Part shown: in pieces, positions 7,234 to 15,746 of the stretch
Numbering within the stretch: position 1 is the first letter of the stretch
Layout of the letters: each line of letters opens with the position of its first letter
Assembly (NCBI RefSeq): GCF_002210435.1
Contig: NZ_MZMV01000010.1
Location: forward strand, 62,001 to 126,000
Source: Micromonospora wenchangensis
Lineage (GTDB): Bacteria > Actinomycetota > Actinomycetes > Mycobacteriales > Micromonosporaceae
DNA: 64,000 nt
Reading direction: 5' to 3'
Position numbers and translations under genes: made by a program
The notes under the pieces: model-generated
Told to the model about the DNA's origin: nothing
Databases searched by the model: none
What the model saw: the letters and a program-made list of their open reading frames with translations, nothing else

Positions 7234-8991
7234 GTGCGACGTCGACCACTCCTGCCGTCACGACTGCTGGCCACATTCGGCACCCTGATTCTGCTACCTC
7301 TTCTCGCCACCCCGGCCAGCGCCGACACCCGGCCCGAATCGATACGGCTGCTCGCCAAGGCCGCCGCCGACGAGTGTTTCGCCGGGGTCGGGGTCGACTA
7401 TCCCCCCGGGCCGCCCTGCGCCGTAGGCCAACCCAAGGTCAACCAGTCGTACGTCTGGGGGCTCGCCCAGTCCGGCCGCCGACTCTGGTTCGGCACCGGG
7501 GCGAACGTGCTCTGCCTGAAGCCCAAGGGCTACCAGGTCCGGGAGCCGATCCTCAACGCCGACTACGTCTGCGAGTTCAACCAGAGCCAGCCGGCCCGGA
7601 ACAATCCGGCCTGGCCGGCCACCCTCGGCGACCACCGCGCCCCCGAGGTCTACACCTACGACCTGGCCACCGAACGGCTCACCGAGCGCACCGCCGACAT
7701 CACGTCGGCCTCCCCGGCGGACGCCAACCTGTTGAACACCACGGCCGGGCTGCGCAGCGCCGCCGCCCACCAGGGGGTCGTGCTGCTCGCCGGCCCCAGC
7801 GTGATCGGCGGGGTCAACGTGTTCGCCTTCGACGGCATCACCGGCCGGTACCTCGGCGCGACCAACCTCTCCGCGTACGAGAACATCAGGCACTGGGTGG
7901 TGGCCGGTGGCGTGCTCTACGCCGGGGTCGGCGTGGGCATCAACGGCGGCGAGGCGGGCAAGGTGCTGCGCTGGACCGGTGACCGCACCACCCCGTTCGC
8001 GTTCACCGAGGTCGCCGACCTGCCCACCCAGGTCGCCGACCTGACCGAACACCAGGGCCGGCTCTACGTCTCCACCTGGCCCAAGGCGATCGTCGAGGGC
8101 GCCGTCGCCCCGTCCCCGGTCGACACGGTGGCCCCCGGCGACAGCGGCACCCCGCTGGCGCCACCCCCGGCCGACGACCCCAACGACCTGGCCAGCATCT
8201 GGATGAGCCCGCTGCTCGCCGCCGGCGCACCCGGTCTCAACCCGGAGGACGCCGGGAACTGGACGCAGGTCTGGTCGGCCGCCGAGTACGAGCCGGACCC
8301 GGTGGTCCGCCGGGCGTACGCCCTCGGTGGGCTCGCCTCCTTCGGCGGCCGGCTCTACTGGGGCACCATGCACGTGCCGCTGCAGGCGACCGCCCTGCAC
8401 GTCTCGGTGTACCCGCCGCGCACCCCGGCACAGCTCCAGGCCACCGTGCAGAACACCCAGCGGGCGTTCGCCGTCTTCCGGGGCCAGAACCTCGGCGGTG
8501 CCCACGAGCGGATCGAGACGCTCTACGGCGAGTCGACCCTGCCGGCCTTCGACCCGACCGCGAACAACGGCGTGGGCACCTGGGCACCGGCACCCACCGG
8601 CGTGACCCCGGTCTACGGCGGTTCCGGCTTCGGCGACCCGTTCAACCTGTACGCCTGGAAGATGGCGGTGGCCGGCGGCCGGCTCTACATCGGCACCATG
8701 GACTTCGCCTACATCTCGCTGGAGGGCCAACTGCCGACGCCTCCTGCGGCCGGTGCCACCACCCCGCCCACCTTCGGCTCCGACCTCTGGGCGTTCGACG
8801 CGCCGGACCGCCCGGCCCGCGCGGTCGACACCGGAGGCTTCGGCAACCCGCTCAACCAGGGGGTACGCACGATGATCGTGGACGGCTCCACGCTCTACGT
8901 CGGGATGGCGAACCCGATGAACCTGCGTACCGACCCGACGCCCGGCGTCCCCAAGGGGGGCTGGGAGCTGATCAAGGTCAGCCGCCGGTGA
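7234..8991 (+). CDS. Secreted protein with repeated propeller-like blades, unknown function
   Basis: The 585-residue product starts at a GTG preceded by GGAAAGGA. It has a Sec signal peptide (RRRPLLPSRLL, hydrophobic core, cleavage near TPASADT). The mature chain carries at least six related beta-strand motifs, at roughly residues 80 (RRLWFGT), 224 (GGVLYAGV), 274 (GRLYVST), 370 (GGRLYWGT), 481 (GGRLYIGT) and 550 (STLYVGM). Spacing of about 50-110 residues between such motifs suggests a beta-propeller. Four cysteines lie in the first 120 residues of the mature protein. I do not recognise a catalytic motif or a named family. It is monocistronic and ends at a shared terminator. Confidence 0.75.
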   Translation: MRRRPLLPSRLLATFGTLILLPLLATPASADTRPESIRLLAKAAADECFAGVGVDYPPGPPCAVGQPKVNQSYVWGLAQSGRRLWFGTGANVLCLKPKGYQVREPILNADYVCEFNQSQPARNNPAWPATLGDHRAPEVYTYDLATERLTERTADITSASPADANLLNTTAGLRSAAAHQGVVLLAGPSVIGGVNVFAFDGITGRYLGATNLSAYENIRHWVVAGGVLYAGVGVGINGGEAGKVLRWTGDRTTPFAFTEVADLPTQVADLTEHQGRLYVSTWPKAIVEGAVAPSPVDTVAPGDSGTPLAPPPADDPNDLASIWMSPLLAAGAPGLNPEDAGNWTQVWSAAEYEPDPVVRRAYALGGLASFGGRLYWGTMHVPLQATALHVSVYPPRTPAQLQATVQNTQRAFAVFRGQNLGGAHERIETLYGESTLPAFDPTANNGVGTWAPAPTGVTPVYGGSGFGDPFNLYAWKMAVAGGRLYIGTMDFAYISLEGQLPTPPAAGATTPPTFGSDLWAFDAPDRPARAVDTGGFGNPLNQGVRTMIVDGSTLYVGMANPMNLRTDPTPGVPKGGWELIKVSRR

Positions 8992-9017
8992 CCCCGGCCG
9001 GCTGACCGTGGCCCGGC

Positions 9018-9057
9018 GGCCGGGGTGGTCCCCACCGGCCGCCGGACCACCCCGGCC
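9018..9057. terminator. Bidirectional terminator hairpin
   Basis: Perfect 14-base arms at 9018-9031 and 9044-9057 (GGCCGGGGTGGTCC and complement) with a 12-base loop. They lie between converging genes that stop at 8991 and 9135. Confidence 0.8.
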
Positions 9058-9134
9058 CGCGCGTCACGCCCGTCACCGGGTGTGCCGCGCGGGCCGGGGG
9101 CACGTCGCCGACCGGGCGACGCCGGGCCGGGCGG

Positions 9135-10391
9135 TCACGGGGCGGCGAGGGCCTCGGTGGGCGAGAGCCGACTGGCCCGGATCGCCGGGTAGAGCCCGGC
9201 CAGCGCGCCGATCGCGATGGTCGCCCCGATGCCGCCGGCCACCACCCAGAGCGGCACCACCGTCGGCCACCCCTGCGAGCTGGCGTAACCGGCGGTGACC
9301 AGAGCACCGACCAGCACCCCGCCGACGCCGCCCAGGGCGGACAGCAGCAGCGACTCGGCGAGGAACTGGGTCCGGATCTGCCCCCGGGTGGCACCCAGCG
9401 ACCGCCGCAACCCGATCTCGGCCCGCCGCTCGATCACCGAGATGACCATGGTGTTGGCCACCCCCACCCCACCGACCAGCAACGCCACCGCGCCCAGCCC
9501 GAGCAGCAGGCCGGTGAACGCCTCGTCGGTGGCCTGCTGGGCGGCGAGCGCGTCCGACGGCCGGGAAACCTGGATCTCGTTGGACTGCTCCGGGTTGGCC
9601 GTCGCCGCCAGCACCGCCCGCACGGCCTCGACGTGCTGCTCGGCCGAGCGGGTGTAGATCCGGGTCGGATGCCCGTCCAGGCCGAGGTAGGTGGTCGCGG
9701 CCGGCCAGCCGACCAGCGCCGACGAGTCGAGTTCCGGGGCGAGCGGGACCGGCCGCAGGATGCCGATCACGGTGAACCACCGCCCGTCGACGTACACCTG
9801 GATGTCCGGCCCGGCCGCGCCGAGGCCGAGCCGCTCGGCGGCCACCGACCCGAGCACCGTGGCCGGATACCGCGCGGTGGCCTCGTTGAGCCAGGTCCCG
9901 CTGGCCAGCGAACCGCCGACGGTGTCGAGGAGGTCCAGTTCCACCGCCTGGGTGCCCAGGCCACCGGTCTCCGCCGCCGGAATCCGGTCCGACCGGTAGA
10001 CCGGGGTGTCCGCCAGTTGCGCGGTGGCCGACACCTGACGTACCGGGCCGATCCGGCTGATCATGCCGACCGCCTCGACCGGCAGTTGGGCGTCCGCACC
10101 GAACAGGGTGCTGCCCGGCGCGACGGTGAGCAGGTTGGTGCCGAGGGCGGCCAGCGTCCGGTCCAGGTCGGCCCGGGACGACGACGAGATACCGACCACG
10201 CTGATCATCGCCGCGATGCCGATGGCGATGCCCAGGGCGGACAGGAACGCCCGCAGTGGCCGGGTGCGCAGCCCCACGCCGCCGACCCGCAGCACGTCCC
10301 GTGGGCTCATCCGGGCCGGTCGCAGCCGCTCCGGCCGCCCGGTGCCGTCCCGGCGTCCCGCGCCGGTCGGCCGCAGTGGCGTCGTGGTCAT
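9135..10391 (-). CDS. MacB-type ABC transporter permease
   Basis: The 418-residue product has an N-terminal membrane helix ([20 protein letters not shown]), a large extracytoplasmic MacB-core domain and a C-terminal FtsX domain with three helices ending near residue 410. This is the layout of MacB/FtsX mechanotransmission exporters, which act on substrates outside the membrane and do not form a conventional import channel. It is the last gene of a four-gene operon and overlaps the upstream ATPase gene by four bases. The substrate is unknown. Peptides, lipids or antibiotics are typical for the family. Confidence 0.88.
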   Translation of the reverse strand: MTTTPLRPTGAGRRDGTGRPERLRPARMSPRDVLRVGGVGLRTRPLRAFLSALGIAIGIAAMISVVGISSSSRADLDRTLAALGTNLLTVAPGSTLFGADAQLPVEAVGMISRIGPVRQVSATAQLADTPVYRSDRIPAAETGGLGTQAVELDLLDTVGGSLASGTWLNEATARYPATVLGSVAAERLGLGAAGPDIQVYVDGRWFTVIGILRPVPLAPELDSSALVGWPAATTYLGLDGHPTRIYTRSAEQHVEAVRAVLAATANPEQSNEIQVSRPSDALAAQQATDEAFTGLLLGLGAVALLVGGVGVANTMVISVIERRAEIGLRRSLGATRGQIRTQFLAESLLLSALGGVGGVLVGALVTAGYASSQGWPTVVPLWVVAGGIGATIAIGALAGLYPAIRASRLSPTEALAAP

Positions 10392-11110
10392 CGGAGCACC
10401 CCTCCGGTCGGCGCGGCGGAGTCCGCCACGATCAGCCCGTCGCGCATCTGCACCTGCCGGGGCAGGCTCGCCGCGATCTCCCGGTCGTGGGTGATGACCA
10501 CGACGGTGGTGCCGGCCGCGTGCAGTTCGTGCAGCAGCTCCATCACCCCCGCACCGGAGCTGGAGTCGAGGTTGCCGGTCGGCTCGTCGGCCAGCAGCAG
10601 CGGCGGTTCACCGACCACCGCCCGCGCGATCGCCGCCCGCTGCCGCTCACCGCCGGAGAGCTGGTGCGGCCGGTGGTCCAGCCGGTGCCCCAGGCCGACC
10701 CGTCGCAGCGCCGCCTCCGCCCGCCGCCGCCGCTCCCGCCGGGGCACCCCGGCATAGAGCAGGCCGTCCGCCACGTTCTCCACCAGGGGTACGCCGGCAG
10801 CCAGGTGGAACTGCTGGAACACGAACCCGATCCGGCTGGCCCGCAGCGCGGACAGTTCCCGGTCGGACAGCCGGGCGGCGTCGTACCCGTCGATGCGGAC
10901 CGCGCCGGAGCTGGGCCGGTCCAGGGTGCCGATCACGTTGAGCATGGTGGACTTCCCCGACCCGGACGGGCCGACGATGGCCACCAGGGCGCCCCGGTCG
11001 ACGGTCATCGACACCCCGCCGAGGGCGGCGACCGTGTCGCCGTACCGTTTCGTGACGTCGCGCAGCTCGACCACGTGGTCGGGGCCGGCGGGCCGGGCCG
11101 GCTCAGTCAC
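10388..11110 (-). CDS. MacB/LolD-type ABC transporter ATPase
   Basis: The 240-residue ATPase shows Walker [10 protein letters not shown], the signature [14 protein letters not shown], Walker [17 protein letters not shown] and the switch histidine in TTVVVITHD. The TGNLDSS extension after Walker B is characteristic of the LolD/MacB/FtsE group. It would power the permease encoded immediately downstream. The gene overlaps both neighbours by ATGA, so the operon is tightly translationally coupled. The start begins at MTEPARPAG. Confidence 0.92.
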   Translation of the reverse strand: MTEPARPAGPDHVVELRDVTKRYGDTVAALGGVSMTVDRGALVAIVGPSGSGKSTMLNVIGTLDRPSSGAVRIDGYDAARLSDRELSALRASRIGFVFQQFHLAAGVPLVENVADGLLYAGVPRRERRRRAEAALRRVGLGHRLDHRPHQLSGGERQRAAIARAVVGEPPLLLADEPTGNLDSSSGAGVMELLHELHAAGTTVVVITHDREIAASLPRQVQMRDGLIVADSAAPTGGVLR

Positions 11111-12236
11111 CGGGCATCCCCACGGTCATGCCCGCGGTGACCCCCTCGCCGGAGACCTCCACCCGGCCGGCCGCGAAGAGACCGGTGCGCACCGCGACGA
11201 TCCGGGTGCCGGTCTCCTCCACCACCTGGAGCCCGTAACCGCCCTCGGCGAGGGTGAGCAGCGCCGCGACCGGTACGGAGAGCACGTCGGCGCGTTCCGA
11301 GGCGATCAGGCCCAGATCCACCGCCGCCTTGTCGTAGCCGGCCAGCACCTTCGGGTCGTCCCCGGTGACGGTGACCTCGATCTTGGTTTCGGTCTCCGGG
11401 TCCTTGCCGGACGCCGCCGACGTCTGCACCACCGTCTCGACCGTGTCGACCTTGCCGGTGCTGCGGGTGCCGTCCGGCAGGGTGATGGTCACCTCCGCGC
11501 CCTTGCGGGCCAGCCGCTGGTCCTCGACGTCCAGGGTGCAGGTGACCAGCCGGGCCGTGCCGGTGGTCGACAGCACCACCTTGCCCGCGCCGACGGTGTC
11601 GCCCACCTCCACGGCGTGGCTCTCCACCCGCACCTCGCCGGGGGCGTAGGCGATCCGCGCCGGTTCGACCTGGCCGGTCTCCGGCAGGCCCAGGTCCTCC
11701 TGCCAGTCGCGGACCGCGTCGGCGGTCGCCGAGGTGAAGTCCTCGTCGACGTCGAAGCCGGTGTGCCCGAGCGCGGCGAGGTTCTGCTCGAACTGCTTGA
11801 CGTCGGTGCCGCTGACCCCGGACCGCAGCATCCGGTACGCCGGCAGGCCGCCGTAGAGCAGCACCACCGGCTCGTCGTCGATCCGGTAGAGCGCCTTGCC
11901 CCGCTTGACCGTCGCGCCACCCGGGGCGAGCCAGGTGACCGTCCCGGACAGCCGGCTCTCCCGGGCGCGCGGGGTGCCGTACCCCAGCTCGCCGTTCTTG
12001 GTCTCCCGGTCGACCAGGGTCTGCCGGGTCACGGTGGCGGTCGCCGGCGGCCGGTCGACGGCGGCGGACCGGTCGGCCCGGCCGTCGGCGGCGGACGTGA
12101 CCGCGACGACCGCCACCGCCACGACGAGCAGGGCCACCGCACCGAGGAGGACCCCGGCCCGGGGACGTCGCCGCCGGGTCGGTGGCTCGTCGGGTGCGGT
12201 GGCGGTCGACTCGGCGGGACGGGCCGTGGTGCTCAT
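11107..12236 (-). CDS. Membrane-fusion adaptor with peptidoglycan-binding domain
   Basis: The 376-residue product has one N-terminal membrane helix ([19 protein letters not shown]), followed by an HlyD/RND-type adaptor scaffold. A peptidoglycan_binding_1 domain ([18 protein letters not shown] through [16 protein letters not shown]) is inserted where Gram-negative adaptors carry the coiled-coil hairpin. This layout is common in actinobacterial MacB systems, where the adaptor contacts cell wall and not an outer-membrane duct. It overlaps the ATPase gene (four bases) and the upstream lipoprotein gene, so the four form one transcription unit. Confidence 0.85.
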
Positions 12237-12775
12237 GACGTCCTCCGGCGTTCACCCAGGTTGGGCATGATCTCCCGGCACTTGTCGAACGCGGCCCGCA
12301 CCTTCGGGTCCTTCAGGTCGATGTTGGCCCGGCCGGGCTGGATGCGCCCGTCGGCGGCCGGGTCCGGGAAGTCCGGCACGCCGTTCTCCCGCATGCAGCC
12401 GGCCAGCTTGCGGACCTGCTCGGTCTGCTCGGCGTCGAGCTGCCGGGGTTGACCGCCGTTGGGGGCGTACTCGCGGCACTGCTGCAGCGCCGCCTGCACC
12501 TTGCCCAGGTCGATGTCCGACCCCGCGTCGAACCGGGGCCCCTTCTGCCCCGGCTGCGGGTCCGGCACGTCGAGGCCCTGTTCCCGCAGGCACGCGGTGA
12601 ACTTGAGCTGGCGTTGCTCGTCGCTCAGCCCGGCGGCGGAGACCGAGGGCTCCGCGCCACCGCCACCGGCGGTGGCCACCCCGGGTTCGTCGTCGCCCCC
12701 GCCCTGGCAGCCGCTCAGGGCCAGCGCCGCCAGCACGGGCAGGGCCAGCAGCAGGCCCAGTGGATTTCGTCGCAT
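12233..12775 (-). CDS. Cysteine-repeat lipoprotein of the MacB operon
   Basis: The 180-residue product begins with a lipoprotein signal peptide (lipobox LSGC, Cys23) and an acidic/glycine linker. The mature part is an internal duplication. FTACLREQGLDVPDP ending in CREYAP is repeated as LAGCMRENGVPDFPDP ending in CREIMP, each unit with two cysteines. That pattern suggests two similar helical units, each possibly closed by a disulfide. It is the first gene of the MacB operon and overlaps the adaptor by four bases, so it is likely an accessory surface component. The function is unknown. Confidence 0.8.
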   Translation of the reverse strand: MRRNPLGLLLALPVLAALALSGCQGGGDDEPGVATAGGGGAEPSVSAAGLSDEQRQLKFTACLREQGLDVPDPQPGQKGPRFDAGSDIDLGKVQAALQQCREYAPNGGQPRQLDAEQTEQVRKLAGCMRENGVPDFPDPAADGRIQPGRANIDLKDPKVRAAFDKCREIMPNLGERRRTS

Positions 12776-12899
12776 CGTCGGTCTCCCTTCGGCCGGCAGA
12801 GAGCCGGCATTACGGATAACTCAACTCCTGAGGCGGTATCCAGGGCATAAGCGATGGCGTTAACGCGGTGGTTATCCCGGCATAGGCGAGGATGGAACG
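12776..12899. promoter_or_regulatory. Divergent promoter region of the MacB operon and two-component genes
   Basis: This 124-base spacer separates two divergently transcribed operons, so it must carry both promoters. It contains GGATAACTC at about 12814 and the related GGTTATCCC at about 12870 in opposite orientation, which could be response-regulator half sites. A plausible plus-strand promoter is TTAACG, 17 bases, TAGGCG just upstream of GAGGATGGAACG. These assignments are tentative. Confidence 0.35.
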
Positions 12900-13556
12900 G
12901 TGCGCGTACTGGTGTGCGAGGACGAGAAGCTGCTCGCGGACGCGATCGCCGAATGGCTCCGCCGGGAGTCGTTCGCGGTCGACGTCGCGTACGACGGCGA
13001 CGCGGCCCTGGAACGGATCGGCGTCAACGGGTACGACGTGGTCGTCCTCGACCGGGACCTGCCCGTCGTGCACGGCGACGACGTGTGCCGGGCCCTGGTC
13101 CGTGCCGAACGGGACACCCGGGTGCTGATGCTGACCGCTGCCGCCGCCGTGCGGGAACGGGTCGCCGGCCTGGCCATCGGCGCCGACGACTACCTCACCA
13201 AGCCGTTCGCGTTCGTCGAGCTGAGCGCCCGGGTGCACGCGCTGACCCGGCGCACCCGGCCGGCCGCCCCGCCGAAGCTGAGCCGGGCCGGGATCGTCCT
13301 GGACCCGTCCCGGCTGGAGGTCACCCGGGACGGGCACTTCGTGCCGCTGTCCCGTAAGGAGTTCGGCGTGCTGGCCGAGCTGCTGCGCGCCGACGGCGCG
13401 GTCGTCTCCGCCGAGGACCTGCTGGAACGGGCCTGGGACGAGCACATCGACCCGATGACCAACGTGCTGCGGGTCACCGTGATGAAGCTGCGCCGCAAAC
13501 TCGGCGACCCGCCGGTCATCGAGACGGTGCCCGGGGTGGGATACCAGATCCGATGA
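12900..13556 (+). CDS. OmpR/PhoB-family response regulator
   Basis: The 218-residue product has a receiver domain (acidic pocket Glu7-Asp8, phospho-acceptor Asp51 in VVVLDRDLP, Lys101 in DDYLTKPF) and a C-terminal winged helix (RKEFGVLAELLRADG, NVLRVTVMKLRRKLG, VPGVGYQIR). It starts at GTG 12900 after GAGGATGG. It overlaps the kinase gene by four bases. Its divergence from the MacB operon suggests it controls that exporter, a common arrangement in actinobacteria for antibiotic or envelope-stress responses. Confidence 0.92.
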   Translation: MRVLVCEDEKLLADAIAEWLRRESFAVDVAYDGDAALERIGVNGYDVVVLDRDLPVVHGDDVCRALVRAERDTRVLMLTAAAAVRERVAGLAIGADDYLTKPFAFVELSARVHALTRRTRPAAPPKLSRAGIVLDPSRLEVTRDGHFVPLSRKEFGVLAELLRADGAVVSAEDLLERAWDEHIDPMTNVLRVTVMKLRRKLGDPPVIETVPGVGYQIR

Positions 13557-14725
13557 GGAAACCGACGATCCGGGCCAGGCTCACCCTCATCTACGGCGGC
13601 CTGTTCCTGCTCGCCGGCACGGTGCTGCTCGCCGTGACGTACGTGCTCGTCGACCAGCGGCTCGCCCACGGTCTCGGGTTCAACCTGCGCGGCAGCGGCG
13701 GCAAGGATTCGATCTCGCTGCCGCAGGGCACCCAGATCAGCGCCAACCAGGCCGAACACCTGCGCACCATCGTCCGGCAGGTGCAGGACGACGCCCGCCG
13801 CGACGCCCTGGACTCGCTGCTCACCCAGGGCGGGGTGGCACTGGCCGTGGTGACCATCGCCGCGGTCGCCTTCGGCTGGCTGGTCGCCGGCCGGGCGTTG
13901 CAGCCGTTGCAGCAGATCACCGGCACCGCCCGCCGGATCGCCGGGGCCGACGGGGCGGGCCGGGGGCTGCACGAACGGATCGCCCTGGTCGGGCCGACCG
14001 ACGAGGTGAAGGAGCTGGCCGACACGTTCGACCTGATGCTCGAACGCCTCGACCGGTCCTTCGACGGGCAGCGGCGCTTCGTCGCCAACGCCTCGCACGA
14101 ACTGCGTACCCCGCTGGCGATCAACCGGTCCCTGGTGGAGCTGGCGATCACCCGGCCGGACTCCCCACCCGAACTGCGGCAGCTCGGGGAGACCCTGCTG
14201 GCCGTCAACGAACGCCACGAACGGCTGATCGACGGGCTGCTCACCCTCGCCGACTCGGAGAACGCCCTGGCCGAACACGCCGAGGTGGACCTCGCCGAGA
14301 TCGCCGGGCACGTCGCGGAGCAGACCGCCCGGTCGACCACGCTCGCCGTCACCCGCGAACTGGCCCCGGCACGTACGGCCGGCGACCCGGTCCTGCTGGA
14401 ACGGCTCACCCAGAACCTGGTGGAGAACGCCGTCCGGCACAACGTCGACGTCGACGGCTGGCTCTCGGTCGCCACGGCGGTCGTCGACGGCCGGGCCACC
14501 CTGACCGTCAGCAACAGCGGGCCGGTGGTGCCCGGGTACGAGGTCGAGACGATGTTCCTGCCGTTCCGCCGGCTCAACCGGGAACGGGTCGCCGGTCAGC
14601 GGGGCTTCGGCCTGGGGCTGTCCATCGTCCGGGCGGTGGCGCGGGCACACGGCGGGACGGTGCGGGCCGTGCCCCGCCCCGACGGCGGCCTGGTGGTCAC
14701 CGTCTCCCTGCCCAGCCCTTCCTGA
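13553..14725 (+). CDS. Two-component sensor histidine kinase
   Basis: The 390-residue kinase has two membrane helices (about residues 10-30 and 93-115) bounding a short extracytoplasmic loop of roughly 60 residues. They are followed by HAMP, the HisKA dimerisation domain with the phosphorylated histidine in FVANASHELRTPLAI, and an ATPase domain with N-box NLVENAVRHN and G-box RGFGLGLSIVRAVARAHGG. The short sensor loop suggests detection within or near the membrane. It is cotranscribed with the response regulator, which is its likely partner. Intergenic hairpin repeat C lies just after the stop. Confidence 0.92.
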   Translation: MRKPTIRARLTLIYGGLFLLAGTVLLAVTYVLVDQRLAHGLGFNLRGSGGKDSISLPQGTQISANQAEHLRTIVRQVQDDARRDALDSLLTQGGVALAVVTIAAVAFGWLVAGRALQPLQQITGTARRIAGADGAGRGLHERIALVGPTDEVKELADTFDLMLERLDRSFDGQRRFVANASHELRTPLAINRSLVELAITRPDSPPELRQLGETLLAVNERHERLIDGLLTLADSENALAEHAEVDLAEIAGHVAEQTARSTTLAVTRELAPARTAGDPVLLERLTQNLVENAVRHNVDVDGWLSVATAVVDGRATLTVSNSGPVVPGYEVETMFLPFRRLNRERVAGQRGFGLGLSIVRAVARAHGGTVRAVPRPDGGLVVTVSLPSPS

Positions 14726-14755
14726 CCGGCCCCGCAACCCCGGTCGTGATCGACC

Positions 14756-14813
14756 CAACGGGGCCCGTGTTGCGGTATCCGACGGCAGTGATAGCGCAAC
14801 ATCGGCCCCGTTG
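14756..14813. repeat. Intergenic hairpin repeat, copy C
   Basis: Arms 14756-14779 and 14790-14813 are 24 bases long with three mismatches. They share CAACGGGGCC, TGTTGCG and TATC. GTGATCGAC precedes the left arm at 14746. The element fills the gap between two converging genes (stops at 14725 and 14841), so it is placed as a bidirectional terminator. Confidence 0.7.
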
Positions 14814-14840
14814 CGACGGCGAGCCGCCAGACGGGCCGGG

Positions 14841-15746
14841 TCAGCTCGTAACGTCCTTGCGGGTGAAGCGCCAGAAGGCCAGACCCCAGAACAGGGTGGC
14901 GTAGCTGACCGCCGAGATCGCACCCCGGACCACGTCGTCGGTCTGCATCGGGGTGGACAGCAGGCCCAGCCAGGCGCTGCTGTAGTGGGTCGGCAGGAAG
15001 TCGCGCAGCACCCCCAGCGCGGTGATCTGGTCCAGGATGCTGGACAGGATCCACAGCAGCACCGCGCCACCGACCGCACCCAGCGCGGCGTCGGTGACCA
15101 CCGACAGCAGGAACGCCAGCCCGGCCACCACCAGCAGCACCACCGCCAGGTAGCCGAGCACCGCCAGCAGCCGCACCAGCCCCTCGGTGGGGGTCAGCTC
15201 GGCGGCGACCTGGCTGGTCAGCGGCGACCAGCCGTAGCGCAGGGTGCCGGCGAGCAGGGCCGTGCCGGCCAGCAACAGCAGGGCCAGCCCCGAGTACGCC
15301 AGCGCCACCAGCAGCTTCACCGTCAGCAGCCGGGCCCGGGGCACCGGCACCGCCAACAGGTAGCGCAGGCTGCCCCAGCTCGCCTCGCTGGCGACCGTGT
15401 CACCGCAGAACAGCGCCACCACCACGACCAGCAGGAACGACGCCGACACCAGGATCGAGAAGAGGGTGAAGTTGAGCCCGCCCGAGGTGGCCAGGTCGGC
15501 GAGGCTGGCGAACTCGCCCCCGCCCCCGCCGTCGTCGTCCCCGGAGTCGAACTGGAACGCCACCAGGATGATCAACGGCAGCAGCACCATGAACCCGAGC
15601 GCCAACTGGGTACGCCGCCGCGACGCCTGCCGGCGGAACTCCGCCCCGAACGGCAGGGTCGCCCCCGGCCGGTACCCGGCCGCCGCCCCACCCGGCCCGA
15701 ACTCCCCCACACCCGACGGGGAACCCACCGAAGAACCTGCCATCAC
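14841..15746 (-). CDS. ABC-2-type transporter permease
   Basis: The 301-residue integral membrane protein has about six hydrophobic helices. One is near residue 50 (LALGFMVLLPLIILVAF), followed by an acidic-glycine extracytoplasmic loop (DSGDDDGGGGG), and there are several helices between residues 95 and 285. The proline/glycine-rich N-terminus is cytoplasmic. It overlaps the upstream fused hydrolase-ATPase gene by ATGA, so the ATPase domain of that protein is its probable energy partner. The substrate is unknown. Confidence 0.82.
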   Translation of the reverse strand: MMAGSSVGSPSGVGEFGPGGAAAGYRPGATLPFGAEFRRQASRRRTQLALGFMVLLPLIILVAFQFDSGDDDGGGGGEFASLADLATSGGLNFTLFSILVSASFLLVVVVALFCGDTVASEASWGSLRYLLAVPVPRARLLTVKLLVALAYSGLALLLLAGTALLAGTLRYGWSPLTSQVAAELTPTEGLVRLLAVLGYLAVVLLVVAGLAFLLSVVTDAALGAVGGAVLLWILSSILDQITALGVLRDFLPTHYSSAWLGLLSTPMQTDDVVRGAISAVSYATLFWGLAFWRFTRKDVTS

